A stretch of DNA of 32,453 nucleotides from an uncultured Collinsella sp. (GTDB lineage Bacteria > Actinomycetota > Coriobacteriia > Coriobacteriales > Coriobacteriaceae): NCBI GenBank assembly GCA_958451615.1, contig CAUDQR010000026.1, positions 1-32,453 on the forward strand. Reading direction: 5' to 3'. The notes below the pieces were generated by a model that made no database searches, was not told the origin of the DNA, and saw only the letters and a program-made list of their open reading frames with translations. A program made the position numbers and the translations under genes. Below, in pieces: positions 7,627 through 16,469 of this stretch (positions within the stretch are counted from its first letter, which is position 1; each line of letters opens with the position of its first letter).

Positions 7627-9243
7627 TCAGCATTGCCCATCTTTCGAGTCGAAATTCAAATCTAGTTTCTTATCGCATGCCAAAATCAAATCCTGATCGT
7701 GGCTTACAACAAGAATTAGCTGATTAAAGGGGTTTCGAGAGACATACTCCGTGAACTCCCGACGGCTTTCTTCGTCTAAATCATTCGTCGGCTCGTCAAA
7801 CACAAGCACTTCCGGTTGCCTGCAAAGTGCTGAGATTATCCTTAGCTTCCGATACTCTCCACCAGAAAGGTCCCTACAATTCTTACCTTTTAACGATTCG
7901 ACGGTTCGGCAGAAACTCGGCACAAGCTCGCAGAGATGCTCGCCCGTTCCCCGAATCGATGCCCTCTCAAGATAGTGTTCCACCGTTTCATTCGGAATAA
8001 AGAGCTTTTGCGGGCACACCGCAAACAGGTCATGTCGGATCGTCTCCATATCGAGCTCTTCATATGGCACCGACCCCAAAGTCCGATGCCCCCCAGCAGA
8101 ATATAGTCCAAGAAGCACCTTCAGAAACGTGCTTTTGCCGCATCCGTTCGGCCCGGTAATGGCATAGGTTTTCCCCCTCTCGACCTCCACGGAGAGATCG
8201 CGGTACAAGTAGGGCTTTCCCGCATATCGGTACGCGATGTTGGACAACGATATGCTCTCCACGTGCCCAACCGAGATGGTGCCGCGGTCCTCGGCGCCTT
8301 CCGACAGAGCCTCCAATCGGTCGAACGAGGCCCTCGCGTCCTGATATGATTTGAAATAATTCAAATAATATTTGAAGCATCCGAACGCCATCGAGTAATA
8401 CGAGTTCACCATTGTGAACTCGCCAATGCTCATTCTTCCGTTTAATATTTCCATTCCGGAGATCACAAGCAACGCTCCCCGGAACACAGATGAGATCAGG
8501 CCGTCGCTCGAGGTGGCCAGATTCGAGACCCTACTTGCTTTCATGTAAATCGGGTAGTACCCCTCGAATATCCCCTTGAGCGTACGGGCACTCTGGTCAT
8601 ATGCCCCATCGCACTTAATGTCAAACAACTGCGACAGCTCGCCGCTCACGGATGCGAACAGCTTGCTCAACCCCTCTTTGTTCGCAAGCGAACTGTTGTA
8701 CAGCGGCTTTTTCAACACCCTAAATAAAATGAAGTATGCCCCAAGCGAACATGTGCTTAACGCCAGAAACACCGGGTTAATTGAAAACAGAATGATGAAA
8801 ATAAACACAATCAGAACGATGTTAAGCCCGATTGTCAGGAAGTTGTTCACGACAAACGATGACACCGCATTCGAATCCGCATACACCCTCTGCGTTGTAT
8901 AGGATGAATCCGCCTGCTCCCCCTTTTCCAAGGGCCCTCGTTCAAACGACTCACACGTGGCCCCCATCAGTCTCGTAGTCATCTCCAAAATGACGCGCGA
9001 TACGTTCACGCCCATCGCATACGACATGAAGGATGCCGATATCCCTATGCTGGCAACAAAGGCTGCAAACCATACGACGCGAGATGGATCCCTATTCGTC
9101 ACGAGAAAATCTACAAACCCACCGTTTAAGGCGGGCATGACGCACGAGAGAGCATAATTCACCGACATGAGAATCACGAAAAGCCGCGACCCTTTACAGC
9201 GAAATAACTCGTTAACCGTCTTCTTAAACATGCCAGCCCCCAT
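7627..9243 (-). CDS. ABC exporter, fused membrane and ATPase domains (second)
   Basis: 538 residues: an N-terminal membrane domain (about 1-300, including long hydrophobic stretches such as VLIVFIFIILFSINPVFLAL) and a C-terminal ATPase with Walker A GPNGCGKST, signature LSGGEYRKLRIISAL, Walker B VLVFDEPTNDLDEES and H-loop SHDQD. It parallels the exporter at 422-2056 in length, organisation and the motif G-Y-x-I-(S/T)-GPNG. The two may form a heterodimer or serve two related peptides. ATG 9243 has AAAGG eight bases upstream; TTG 9321 and ATG 9231 are weaker. No peptidase domain is present. It starts about 80 bases after the DUF3784-like gene and is probably co-transcribed with it. Confidence 0.84.
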   Translation of the reverse strand: MGAGMFKKTVNELFRCKGSRLFVILMSVNYALSCVMPALNGGFVDFLVTNRDPSRVVWFAAFVASIGISASFMSYAMGVNVSRVILEMTTRLMGATCESFERGPLEKGEQADSSYTTQRVYADSNAVSSFVVNNFLTIGLNIVLIVFIFIILFSINPVFLALSTCSLGAYFILFRVLKKPLYNSSLANKEGLSKLFASVSGELSQLFDIKCDGAYDQSARTLKGIFEGYYPIYMKASRVSNLATSSDGLISSVFRGALLVISGMEILNGRMSIGEFTMVNSYYSMAFGCFKYYLNYFKSYQDARASFDRLEALSEGAEDRGTISVGHVESISLSNIAYRYAGKPYLYRDLSVEVERGKTYAITGPNGCGKSTFLKVLLGLYSAGGHRTLGSVPYEELDMETIRHDLFAVCPQKLFIPNETVEHYLERASIRGTGEHLCELVPSFCRTVESLKGKNCRDLSGGEYRKLRIISALCRQPEVLVFDEPTNDLDEESRREFTEYVSRNPFNQLILVVSHDQDLILACDKKLDLNFDSKDGQC

Positions 9244-9325
9244 CAAGCGACCTTTTATCCAAAACTGAATTAGTTCGCCGCTTAATCGCTCCCATACACT
9301 CCTTATTGTTAATCCTCGCAAAACA

Positions 9326-9679
9326 CTATCGCGGGTTGCGATGCCCAGGATTCCGTTTCGCCTTGATATACATACGAATAGACTCCCTATTTACATAGGC
9401 AAGTGCGGCGATTATTACGGCAGCCACCATCAGACCGAAAATCGCCCTTTTGTCCGGAAAAAGGGACGAAAAAAGGAGACATATTGCGGAGAAAACTATA
9501 ACCGCCCCCACCGCTCGGTTTGTGCCTAGAGACTCGGCCGTCCGCTTTTCCTCCTCTAAACGCCCTCCCGATAGCGATGACATTCCAGCAAGCAATCCCG
9601 TGAGCTTGCCTCGATACATCATTATTCCGAACACCAGCAGCAGGCATGACCCCACCATTGGAACCACAACGTCCGACAT
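9326..9679 (-). CDS. Small membrane protein, DUF3784-like
   Basis: About 117 residues with three hydrophobic segments: an N-terminal one ending in the VFGIMMYRGKLTGLLAG stretch, a second around GAVIVFSAICLLFSSLF and a third around FGLMVAAVIIAALAYV, with a polar loop (EEEKRTAES) between the first two. This pattern resembles DUF3784 proteins found beside peptide-export genes. ATG 9679 is preferred because GGAG lies eight bases upstream; ATG 9685 is possible. Its promoter side abuts the broken end of the plus-strand radical SAM gene, so the upstream region may have been rearranged. Function unknown. Confidence 0.65.
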   Translation of the reverse strand: MSDVVVPMVGSCLLLVFGIMMYRGKLTGLLAGMSSLSGGRLEEEKRTAESLGTNRAVGAVIVFSAICLLFSSLFPDKRAIFGLMVAAVIIAALAYVNRESIRMYIKAKRNPGHRNPR

Positions 9680-9694
9680 CGCCATCACTCCAGT

Positions 9695-10525
9695 CCATTC
9701 CTTGTCATCGAATCCTTGCGGCGGCTCAGCACATCTGGCGTCAAATGCAACCTCGTGTCAAACGGACTGCTCGCAAGCTCAATTACTTTGCATGAGCTCG
9801 AACATACCGGTTTAAACGGCATACAGTTTAGCCTCGATGGCCTACGTGATTCTCATGAACATATGCGGGGGTTCCCGGGGCTATACGACCGGGTACTAGA
9901 CGCCATCGATATCACGCTGAACGAAACTTCGCTGCACCTTTCGATTGCCTTTTGTCCAACATCATTTAATGTCGACGATTTCAAACCAGTTTGCACGATG
10001 CTCCGGGACAAGCTGAAATCGTCGAGCAGGACCGACCGAATTGACCTTCGAGTTCAGCCACTTATGCTCCTCGGCAGAGCCCGAAAAAACCGCACAATTC
10101 GCCCTTCAAATAATCAATACCGTCGGTTGGTCAACACGATCAACGACCTTCGATACGATCCAGGCTATCGAGGCTACTTCATGTTTGAGTGGGGCGACCC
10201 CATCGACCACTTGGTCAGATTCCCCCAGCTGCAGATGCAATTTGACCAAGTGGCCATCCACGCCAATGGCGATATCGTCGTATCCCCCTATATACCTCTC
10301 ATCATTGGAAACGTTCGCAAACACAGTCTTCAGGAATACTACGATGCCGGAATGGCAACCGTTTGGGATAAACCCGTTATTACCGCGTTGGCCAATCGCA
10401 TGCACTCGATTGACGAGATGGAAGAGATCTCATCGTTGATTGCAGACATCAATATGGACGGCGACCTCTATATCGACCTAATCGATGACGATCTAGGCGA
10501 CCTGAGCGTCCTGTCCCAACTCTAA
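9695..10525 (+). pseudogene. 5'-truncated radical SAM peptide maturase
   Basis: The frame from about 9695 reads like the interior of a radical SAM enzyme: ESLRRLSTSGVKCNLVSNGL (a barrel strand and its SNG turn) then GIQFSLDGL and the remainder of a barrel. The N-terminal third, including the CX3CX2C cluster motif and GGEP, is absent, and no good start exists (TTG 9716 has no ribosome site). The C-terminal part (DQVAIHANGDIVVSPYIPLIIGNVRKHS) has the layout of a SPASM or twitch region but no cysteines. The break lies about 10 bases from the 5' end of the divergent DUF3784-like gene, pointing to a deletion there. As it stands it cannot cleave SAM. Twelve bases downstream is a small peptide gene, its likely former substrate. 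Confidence 0.8.
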
Positions 10526-10537
10526 GGAGATGTTCCC

Positions 10538-10720
10538 ATGTACGAGACCCCAGAAGTAGAGAAGATGGATTCCAAAACCGGCCCCATTCCCGTTGTAGTC
10601 AACTTCGCAGCCGTCGTGGATAACGTAGTTGCAGCCGTCTACGATGCCGTCGTTGCGGCCTACGCATTCTGGTACTCGGCAGATAACGACGGCACCGGGG
10701 CAAGTACGGCACAAAACTAG
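10538..10720 (+). CDS. Candidate RiPP precursor beside the broken maturase
   Basis: 60 residues, behind an excellent ribosome site (AAGGAGATGTTCCC then ATG). The N-terminus MYETPEVEKMDSKTG resembles the YxxPxVxxM/L openings often seen in small precursor peptides next to radical SAM genes. The middle is a regular Val/Ala-rich stretch (AAVVDNVVAAVYDAVVAAYA) ending in FWY, then a polar tail DNDGTGASTAQN. It has no cysteine, so any modification would differ from that of the peptides at 6095-6379. It is intact although its presumed enzyme is truncated. Membrane-active bacteriocin or orphan precursor are both possible; function is inferred from position only. Confidence 0.6.
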   Translation: MYETPEVEKMDSKTGPIPVVVNFAAVVDNVVAAVYDAVVAAYAFWYSADNDGTGASTAQN

Positions 10721-11039
10721 TCGCCAACCCATCGAGCAATCACCTCGCCTATCGCTGCATGCGATTGACTGCGCAGCCCTAGCCAACGCCCAGAGCGCCT
10801 TGAAGAGCTGCTTGTAAAATTCGCTCATTCAACAACGCGATCTCTTCACCAATCTCGGCCGGCCCGACAGAACTGCACACCAGTCGGACCGGCCAGACCC
10901 ATAAAACGCTGCGTCCCGTCCACACCACACCTCACGAAACTCGCACTGCCACCACATGGGCGATTCGCGCCTCGATGTTGCGGCGCGATACTATCACGAA
11001 TAGTCCCCGTCCAACAAGGCTATCCCTTCCACAGGCGTT
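10721..11039. other. Intergenic stretch with one imperfect hairpin
   Basis: No gene is supported. An imperfect hairpin at 10857-10894 has 12-base arms with one mismatch and a 14-base loop and could end transcription of the small peptide gene, although no T-run follows. The rest shows no clear promoter or coding signal and may be decayed DNA between the RiPP remnant and the insertion-sequence remnant. Confidence 0.4.
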
Positions 11040-11815
11040 TCAACTGTCAGTGGTAGCATTAAGCTGAACGGTGAAAAATACACTAACACTAACAGCGGAG
11101 ATGACGACGTCGATGCCCTTCATGCAGCTGAGCACGTCCATCGTCGGCTTCCATCGGGGCTGTTCCGACTGGGACTCCACCTTGGATTCCAGGTCCTTCT
11201 TCTCGTCTACCGCCCGCTTGACGCGCTCCTTATAGCAGTCGAGGGTCTGCTGGGCCGTGGGGTCGGCCATCTCCGCGGCTTCGATCCAGGCCCAGTGCGC
11301 CCTGGTCCACGTCCCGAGCCTCCTTCTCTGGTCGTCTCCGCCGGGGTGGCACTGCCCATTCCTGGGCAGGTACTTGGAGAGGCGCTGCTTGACGGTAACA
11401 CGGCAACCTCTCCCGGGCATCGGCGGGGGCCTGGGAGAGGTCCCTGGCGCCCTCGCACTCGCAGTCGGGGACGTGGACCTCGACGATTTCGTGCAGTGCG
11501 AGCTGCTTGGCCGAAAACTCGGCGTCGCGCTTGTCGGTCTTGCGTCGCTTGTCGGCCGCGGGCCTCTGCATCTTGGAGACCGCGCCGATGACGCAGTCCA
11601 CGCCGAGGCAGCGCGGCTCCCTGCAGAAGGGAAAGCCGGTGACGCCGGACTCGTAGACTGCCCCGGGCGACTCGATAGAAAGGATCGAGTCGGCGACGGA
11701 GGCGGGGTCGTAGGAGAAGGGGCTTCCCGCCGATCTCGCCCGTGAACGGATTGAAGGCGCATCCTTTGATGCTGCGGGCGTGCACCTCAAGGCCAATAGA
11801 GGCAACATGTGGCAT
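11040..11815 (-). pseudogene. IS110-family transposase remnant, frameshifted
   Basis: Translating all three minus-strand frames recovers one IS110-type DEDD transposase in pieces. The start is MPHVASIGLEVHARSIKGCA (the usual D of GxDVHK is E here). A second frame holds YESGVTGF, then VDCVIGAVSKMQRPAADKRR and KTDKRDAEF. A third frame holds GTWTRAHWAWIEAA through CMKGIDVV. The frame changes near 11,720 and 11,400, and the protein stops soon after GIDVV, so most of the C-terminal transposase_20 domain with the catalytic serine is missing. It is a dead element; with the neighbouring truncated gene it marks this spot as a site of past rearrangement. Confidence 0.85.
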
Positions 11816-12001
11816 TGTGAGCCAGTCTCGCATTGTGGCAACCTGGCTGGCTGCCGGATTTTAATGACGACGACCATTGTCAGCCTTGGCCCACGAATCA
11901 AAAGACGATACGAAGCAGGGGCTCACATTGTTCTGCTCATATCGTCTTTATGGCGCACTACCATTCACCGAAATTCGGCAACTTTTTCATTCTCTATATA
12001 C

Positions 12002-12026
12002 ATGTTTAAACAACATGTTCTACAAT
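12002..12026 (+). promoter_or_regulatory. malQ promoter with palindromic operator
   Basis: ATGTTTAAACAA (12002-12013) differs at one base from the palindrome seen four more times in this window, and is itself nested in a wider inverted repeat (CATGTT ... AACATG, 12001-12017). A TACAAT -10 box follows at 12021-12026; no good -35 is visible at the normal distance. A repressor here would overlap RNA polymerase. The message would carry a leader of about 80 bases before malQ. Confidence 0.6.
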
Positions 12027-12111
12027 AGGGACAATAGAAATGGAAACTCGGGACGAGCCGTCTATCCATCTACGGCGCAGCCCCTTATTCAAAAGGACGG
12101 TGAGTGCATCC

Positions 12112-13617
12112 ATGGAGCGTGCAAGCGGTGTTCTGATGCCCGTTTCGTCATTGCCCGGACCATACGGAATCGGCGGCTTTGGCTGGAATGCCTACGACTT
12201 CGTCGATTTTCTCGCCTCGTGCAAACAACATTACTGGCAGATTCTGCCCCTTACGACGACCAGCTATGGCGATTCGCCTTATCAGTCGTTCTCGGCCCGC
12301 GCAGGCAACCCCAACTTTATCGACTTTGCCGAGCTTATCGAGGCAGGGTATCTGGAGCAGCGCGATATCGATGGCGTGTATCTGGGATCCGACCCCAGCA
12401 ATGTCGACTACGGTGCCATCTTTGGCGGCCGCCGTCAGATTCTCGACCGCGCCGCCGAGCGCTTTGCTGCCGACAAGCCGGCCGATTTCGATGACTTTAT
12501 CCAGGCCAACGAGGACTGGCTCATCCCCTACTGTGAGTTCATGACCGTCAAAGAGGAGTGCAGTCTCAAGGCGTTTTGGGAGTGGCCCGCGGAGCTCCGC
12601 ACCCGCGGCGAGGCTTCCGCCAAGGTCTGCGCCGACCATCCGGCGCGTATGCTCTACCACCAGATGACGCAGTACTTCTTCGATCGCCAGTGGAGCCGCC
12701 TCAAGGCCTATGCCAACGAGCGCGACATTCTCATCATCGGCGACCTGCCCATCTATGTCTCGCGTGACTCCGTCGAGATGTGGGCGACACCTGAGCTCTT
12801 TAAGATCGATGCCGCCGGCAATCCCGTGAGCGTCGCCGGCACGCCGCCCGACCAGTTCTCGGCCACCGGCCAGTACTGGGGCAACCCCATCTACGACTGG
12901 GACGCCATGGAGGCCGACGGCTTCTCCTGGTGGGAGGGCCGCATTCGCGCCGCCCTCGACATGTACGACGTCATCCGCCTGGATCACTTCCGCGGCTTCG
13001 AGGCCTATTGGGAGGTGCCGTTCTCCTCGCCCGATTCGTCCTACGGTTCGTGGACGCAGGGTCCCGGCCTCAAGTTCTTCAAGACGCTCGAGGAAAAGCT
13101 CGGCACGCTGCCCATCATTGCCGAGGACCTGGGCTTCCTCACCCCCGGCGTCATCGACATGCGCGACAACTCGGGCTTCCCCGGCATGAAGATCCTGCAG
13201 TTTGCCTTTGAGGGCACCAACTCGTACTACCTGCCGCATAACTACATCGCCAACACCGTCGCCTATGTGGGCACCCACGATAACGAGACGGCGCGCGGTT
13301 GGTTTGAGGGAACGGCCACCCCGCGTCAGCGCGAGCAGGCAGCCCTGTACACCCATCAGCAGGCCGGCGAACCCATGGCAGATGCACTCAATCGCACCAT
13401 CGCCGCCAGCGTGAGCGACACGTGCATCTACACCATGCAGGACCTGCTCAACTTGGGCAACGAGGCGCGCATCAACACCCCTGCCACGTTGGGCGGCAAC
13501 TGGACCTGGCGCATGCTCGACGGCGCCATCACCCGCGAGCTCGAGCACAAACTCACCGACTGGACCGAGACCTACTTCCGCATCCCGTCGGAAGCCGAAA
13601 TCGAGCTTCCTCAATAG
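12112..13617 (+). CDS. malQ: 4-alpha-glucanotransferase (amylomaltase)
   Basis: 501 residues, normal length for GH77. The enzyme moves glucan segments between maltodextrins, releasing glucose and building longer chains for phosphorylase. Visible motifs: ASGVLMPVSSLPGPYGIGGFG at the N-terminus, DLPIYVSRDS, RLDHFRG with the nucleophile Asp291, IIAEDLG with the acid/base Glu338, and GTHDNET with Asp390. I place the start at ATG 12112, where family similarity begins and GGTGAG lies seven bases upstream; an in-frame ATG at 12040 would add 24 atypical residues. glgP follows 129 bases downstream, with a hairpin between. An operator-like palindrome in front ties it to the regulator at 21142-21861. 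Confidence 0.96.
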   Translation: MERASGVLMPVSSLPGPYGIGGFGWNAYDFVDFLASCKQHYWQILPLTTTSYGDSPYQSFSARAGNPNFIDFAELIEAGYLEQRDIDGVYLGSDPSNVDYGAIFGGRRQILDRAAERFAADKPADFDDFIQANEDWLIPYCEFMTVKEECSLKAFWEWPAELRTRGEASAKVCADHPARMLYHQMTQYFFDRQWSRLKAYANERDILIIGDLPIYVSRDSVEMWATPELFKIDAAGNPVSVAGTPPDQFSATGQYWGNPIYDWDAMEADGFSWWEGRIRAALDMYDVIRLDHFRGFEAYWEVPFSSPDSSYGSWTQGPGLKFFKTLEEKLGTLPIIAEDLGFLTPGVIDMRDNSGFPGMKILQFAFEGTNSYYLPHNYIANTVAYVGTHDNETARGWFEGTATPRQREQAALYTHQQAGEPMADALNRTIAASVSDTCIYTMQDLLNLGNEARINTPATLGGNWTWRMLDGAITRELEHKLTDWTETYFRIPSEAEIELPQ

Positions 13618-13666
13618 GAGCTACCGCGCCCGACCCCTCCCCACCGTGCGGACGCGCTTGCTTTTT

Positions 13667-13700
13667 CCCGCGCGAGGCCACCCCAATCCCCTCGCGCGGG
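13667..13700 (+). terminator. Hairpin between malQ and glgP
   Basis: A perfect 11-bp GC-rich stem (CCCGCGCGAGG and complement) with a 12-base loop, followed by CTTCTTATG rather than a true T-run. It probably gives partial termination or shields the malQ message, allowing malQ and glgP to be expressed at different levels. Confidence 0.55.
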
Positions 13701-13746
13701 CTTCTTATGAATTGCAGACATGAAACAACCCATCACAGGAGAAAAC

Positions 13747-16014
13747 ATGCCCCAAATTAACCTCATGGAACTCGCCGAGCAGTCTTTTGGCACCTCGCTC
13801 GAGCAGCTCGACGACCGTCGCATTTACAAGCTGCTGGTCAAACTCGTGCAGGAGCGCTCCGCCGCCTGCCCGCTCAACAACGGCAAGAAAAAGCTCTATT
13901 ACATTTCCGCCGAATTTTTGATCGGCAAGCTGCTCATCAACAACATGATCGACCTCGGCATCTACGATGAGGTTAAGGACCAGCTCACCGCCGCAGGCCA
14001 CGACCTCAACAAGATCGAGGAGTTCGAGGTCGAGCCGTCGCTCGGCAACGGCGGCCTGGGCCGCCTGGCCGCATGCTTCCTGGATTCCATCGCCACGCTG
14101 GGCTTGACCGGCGATGGCGTGGGCCTCAACTATCACTACGGCCTGTTCCGTCAGCGCTTTGTCGACAACCAGCAGAAGGCCGTCCCCGACGAGTGGCTCG
14201 GTGAGCAGGACATCCTAGTCGACGACGGCCGCTCCTACACCGTCGAGTTCGGCGATTTTGCCGTTACCTCCAAGCTCGTCAACATCGACGTGCCCGGTTA
14301 CGGCCAGCCCACCAAGAACCGTCTGCGCCTGTTCGACCTGGCGAGCGTCGACGACGGCCTGGTCCCCGGCAGCTCCATCGACTTCGACAAGACCGAGATC
14401 GCCAAGAACCTCACCTTGTTCCTCTACCCCGACGATTCCGACGAGCAGGGCCGCCTGCTTCGCATCTATCAGGAGTACTTCATGGTGAGCAACGCCGCCC
14501 AGCTCCTGATCGACGAGGCCGTCGAGCGCGGCAGCAACCTGCACGATCTGGCCGACTACGCCGTGGTCCAAATTAACGACACGCACCCCACCATGGTCAT
14601 CCCCGAGCTCATTCGCTTGCTCACCACCGAGCATGGCATCGAGTTTGACGAGGCCGTGACCATCGTACGCTCCATGGTCGCCTACACTAACCACACGATC
14701 CTTGCCGAGGCGCTCGAGAAGTGGCCGCTCGCCAGCCTGCAGAAGGTCTCCCCTGCCATCGCCGACATTATCGTCAAGCTCGATGAGATCGCGAAAGCCG
14801 AGCACGATGACCCGCGCGTCGCCATCATCGACGAGCACGACACCGTCCACATGGCCCACATGGACATCCACTTTGGCTTCTCCATCAACGGCGTAGCCGC
14901 CCTCCACACCAAGATCCTGGAGGACACCGAGCTTCATCCGTTCTACGAGATCTATCCCGAGAAGTTCTCCAACAAGACCAACGGCATCACCTTCCGCCGC
15001 TGGATCCATGGAGCCAACCCCGCGCTCGCCAGCCTGCTCGACGATGTAATCGGCACCGACTGGCGCAGCACCGGCGATCTGAACAAACTCGCCAAGTTCG
15101 CCGACGACAAGGACGTTCTTGAGCGCCTGGCCGCCACCAAGGTCGAGGCCAAGGCCATCATGCGCCAGTTCATGGCGCTCGAGCAGGGCGTGACCATTCC
15201 CTCCAACGCCATCATCGACGTCCAGGTCAAGCGCATCCACGAGTACAAGCGTCAGCAGATGCTCGCGCTCTACATCATCTGGAAGTACTTCGATATCAAG
15301 AACGGCAACAGGCCTAAGCACCCTGTCACCATCATCTTTGGCGGCAAGGCGGCGCCTGCCTACACTATCGCGCAGGACATCATCCATCTGATCCTGACGC
15401 TGTCGCAGTGGATTGCAAACGACCCCGACGTGGCTCCCTACCTGCAGGTTGTCATGATCGAGAACTACAACGTCACCGCCGCCGAGCGCGTGATCCCCGC
15501 CGCTGACATCTCCGAGCAGATCAGCCTGGCCTCCAAGGAGGCGAGCGGCACCTCCAACATGAAGTTCATGCTCAACGGCGCCCTAACCCTGTGCACGCTC
15601 GACGGTGCCAACGTGGAGATTGCCGAGCTCGTGAGCGACGAGAACATCTATACCTTTGGTGCCTCGTCCAAACAGGTCGAGCAGCTCTACGCCGACGGCA
15701 CCTACAACGCCGGTGCGCTCTACCGCAAGCCCGGCATTAAACTGCTGGTGGACTTCATCACCAACCCGGCCTTTATGGCAACCGGCAACGCCGAGCGCCT
15801 GCAGCGCCTGCACGACGACATTAAGGGCAAGGACTGGTTTATGGCCCTGCTCGACATTGAGGAGTACATCCAGACCAAGGAGCGCGTGCTGGCCGACTAC
15901 GAGGACCAGGACGCCTGGATGCGCAAGGCGCTCATCAATATCGCCAACGCCGGCACCTTCTCGTCCGACCGTACGATCTCCCAGTACAACGACGAGATCT
16001 GGCACCTGAGCTAA
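13747..16014 (+). CDS. glgP: Glycogen/maltodextrin phosphorylase
   Basis: 755 residues, GT35 family. The enzyme phosphorolyses alpha-1,4-glucans from the non-reducing end to glucose-1-phosphate using pyridoxal phosphate. Landmarks: YYISAEFLIGKLL near the N-terminus, EPSLGNGGLGRLAACFLDS (active-site glycine loop), QINDTHPTM, RRWIHGANP, VKRIHEYKRQQML, and EASGTSNMKFMLNGALTLCT containing the PLP lysine (Lys606). The ATG at 13747 has AGGAG five bases upstream; the upstream in-frame ATG 13720 lacks one. The protein is somewhat shorter than the roughly 800-residue E. coli enzymes but all core motifs are present. It works with MalQ on maltodextrins brought in by the ABC importer encoded at 16470-20835, and on stored glycogen. 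Confidence 0.96.
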   Translation: MPQINLMELAEQSFGTSLEQLDDRRIYKLLVKLVQERSAACPLNNGKKKLYYISAEFLIGKLLINNMIDLGIYDEVKDQLTAAGHDLNKIEEFEVEPSLGNGGLGRLAACFLDSIATLGLTGDGVGLNYHYGLFRQRFVDNQQKAVPDEWLGEQDILVDDGRSYTVEFGDFAVTSKLVNIDVPGYGQPTKNRLRLFDLASVDDGLVPGSSIDFDKTEIAKNLTLFLYPDDSDEQGRLLRIYQEYFMVSNAAQLLIDEAVERGSNLHDLADYAVVQINDTHPTMVIPELIRLLTTEHGIEFDEAVTIVRSMVAYTNHTILAEALEKWPLASLQKVSPAIADIIVKLDEIAKAEHDDPRVAIIDEHDTVHMAHMDIHFGFSINGVAALHTKILEDTELHPFYEIYPEKFSNKTNGITFRRWIHGANPALASLLDDVIGTDWRSTGDLNKLAKFADDKDVLERLAATKVEAKAIMRQFMALEQGVTIPSNAIIDVQVKRIHEYKRQQMLALYIIWKYFDIKNGNRPKHPVTIIFGGKAAPAYTIAQDIIHLILTLSQWIANDPDVAPYLQVVMIENYNVTAAERVIPAADISEQISLASKEASGTSNMKFMLNGALTLCTLDGANVEIAELVSDENIYTFGASSKQVEQLYADGTYNAGALYRKPGIKLLVDFITNPAFMATGNAERLQRLHDDIKGKDWFMALLDIEEYIQTKERVLADYEDQDAWMRKALINIANAGTFSSDRTISQYNDEIWHLS

Positions 16015-16039
16015 TTCGGTTTCATCGCCCATCCTCTTG

Positions 16040-16073
16040 AAAACGGAGCCACGGCAACGCGGCTCCGTTTTTT
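16040..16073 (+). terminator. Intrinsic terminator of glgP
   Basis: An 11-bp stem (AAAACGGAGCC and its complement) with a 10-base loop, running straight into six or more T. It lies 26 bases beyond the glgP stop and is a textbook rho-independent terminator. Confidence 0.92.
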
Positions 16074-16113
16074 GTGCCCGCACGTTACCCTGTGATCCGA
16101 CTCGGCCAAACAA

Positions 16114-16330
16114 TCTCGATCCATAACAACTACTCAACCAAAACGGTCCCAGCTGTTACAGATTGAGACATACCGGCCCCTCCCCTTGGGTTTATCTCAA
16201 TCCGTAACATCTAGCAGGTGAAATTCGCCTTTGGTGTTACAGATTTAGATGAAATGGTTAGCTCAGCGGAACCGCCTCGATCTGTAACATCTAACGTCCG
16301 AAATCGGCCCTATCCGTTACAGATCGAGAC
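16114..16330. repeat. Three tandem 56-nt hairpin repeat units
   Basis: Units at 16114-16169, 16195-16250 and 16275-16330 are each 56 bases and start about 80 bases apart. Each opens with a form of TCTCRATCYGTAAC and closes with its complement GTTACAGATYGAGA, so each folds into a stem of about 13-14 bp; the interior is weakly shared as well (AACATCTA near the left arm, GAAAT-CG in the middle of units 2 and 3). Arms differ between units but stay complementary, which suggests the folded form matters. The array fills the gap between convergent glgP and the ABC ATPase gene. I do not recognise a named repeat family. No coding potential is seen. Confidence 0.8.
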
Positions 16331-16362
16331 AAACGACCGGTCAGACAGTCCCAACACAAAGA

Positions 16363-16401
16363 AAGGCTCCCCTCTCGCCCAGTGGACGGGAGGGGAGCCT
16401 T
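16363..16401 (-). terminator. Intrinsic terminator of the ABC importer operon
   Basis: A 15-bp stem with one mismatch (arms at 16363-16377 and 16387-16401, AAGGCTCCCCT on the left) lies about 70 bases beyond the ATPase stop and is followed on the minus strand by TTTCTTTG. It ends the minus-strand importer message before the hairpin array. Confidence 0.8.
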
Positions 16402-16469
16402 ATATGTGACCGCGGCAAAAGGATGGCAAAGCCGCAGTCGCCCAAAGGGAGGGCCTGGATGCACCGGGC

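Noticed and set aside
10493..10828. Minus-strand frame over the small peptide gene
   Set aside because: No ribosome site or family signal; the plus-strand peptide has a strong site and fits the tight spacing to the upstream gene.
12148..13614. Long antisense open frame (488 codons) opposite malQ
   Set aside because: It is a by-product of the high-GC codon bias of malQ; it has no family features, and malQ shows all GH77 motifs. Similar frames opposite glgP, the ABC ATPase and the binding protein were dismissed likewise.
16114..16330. CRISPR array
   Set aside because: Units are inverted-repeat hairpins of 56 bases with diverged arms and only three copies; there are no identical direct repeats, unique spacers or cas genes.
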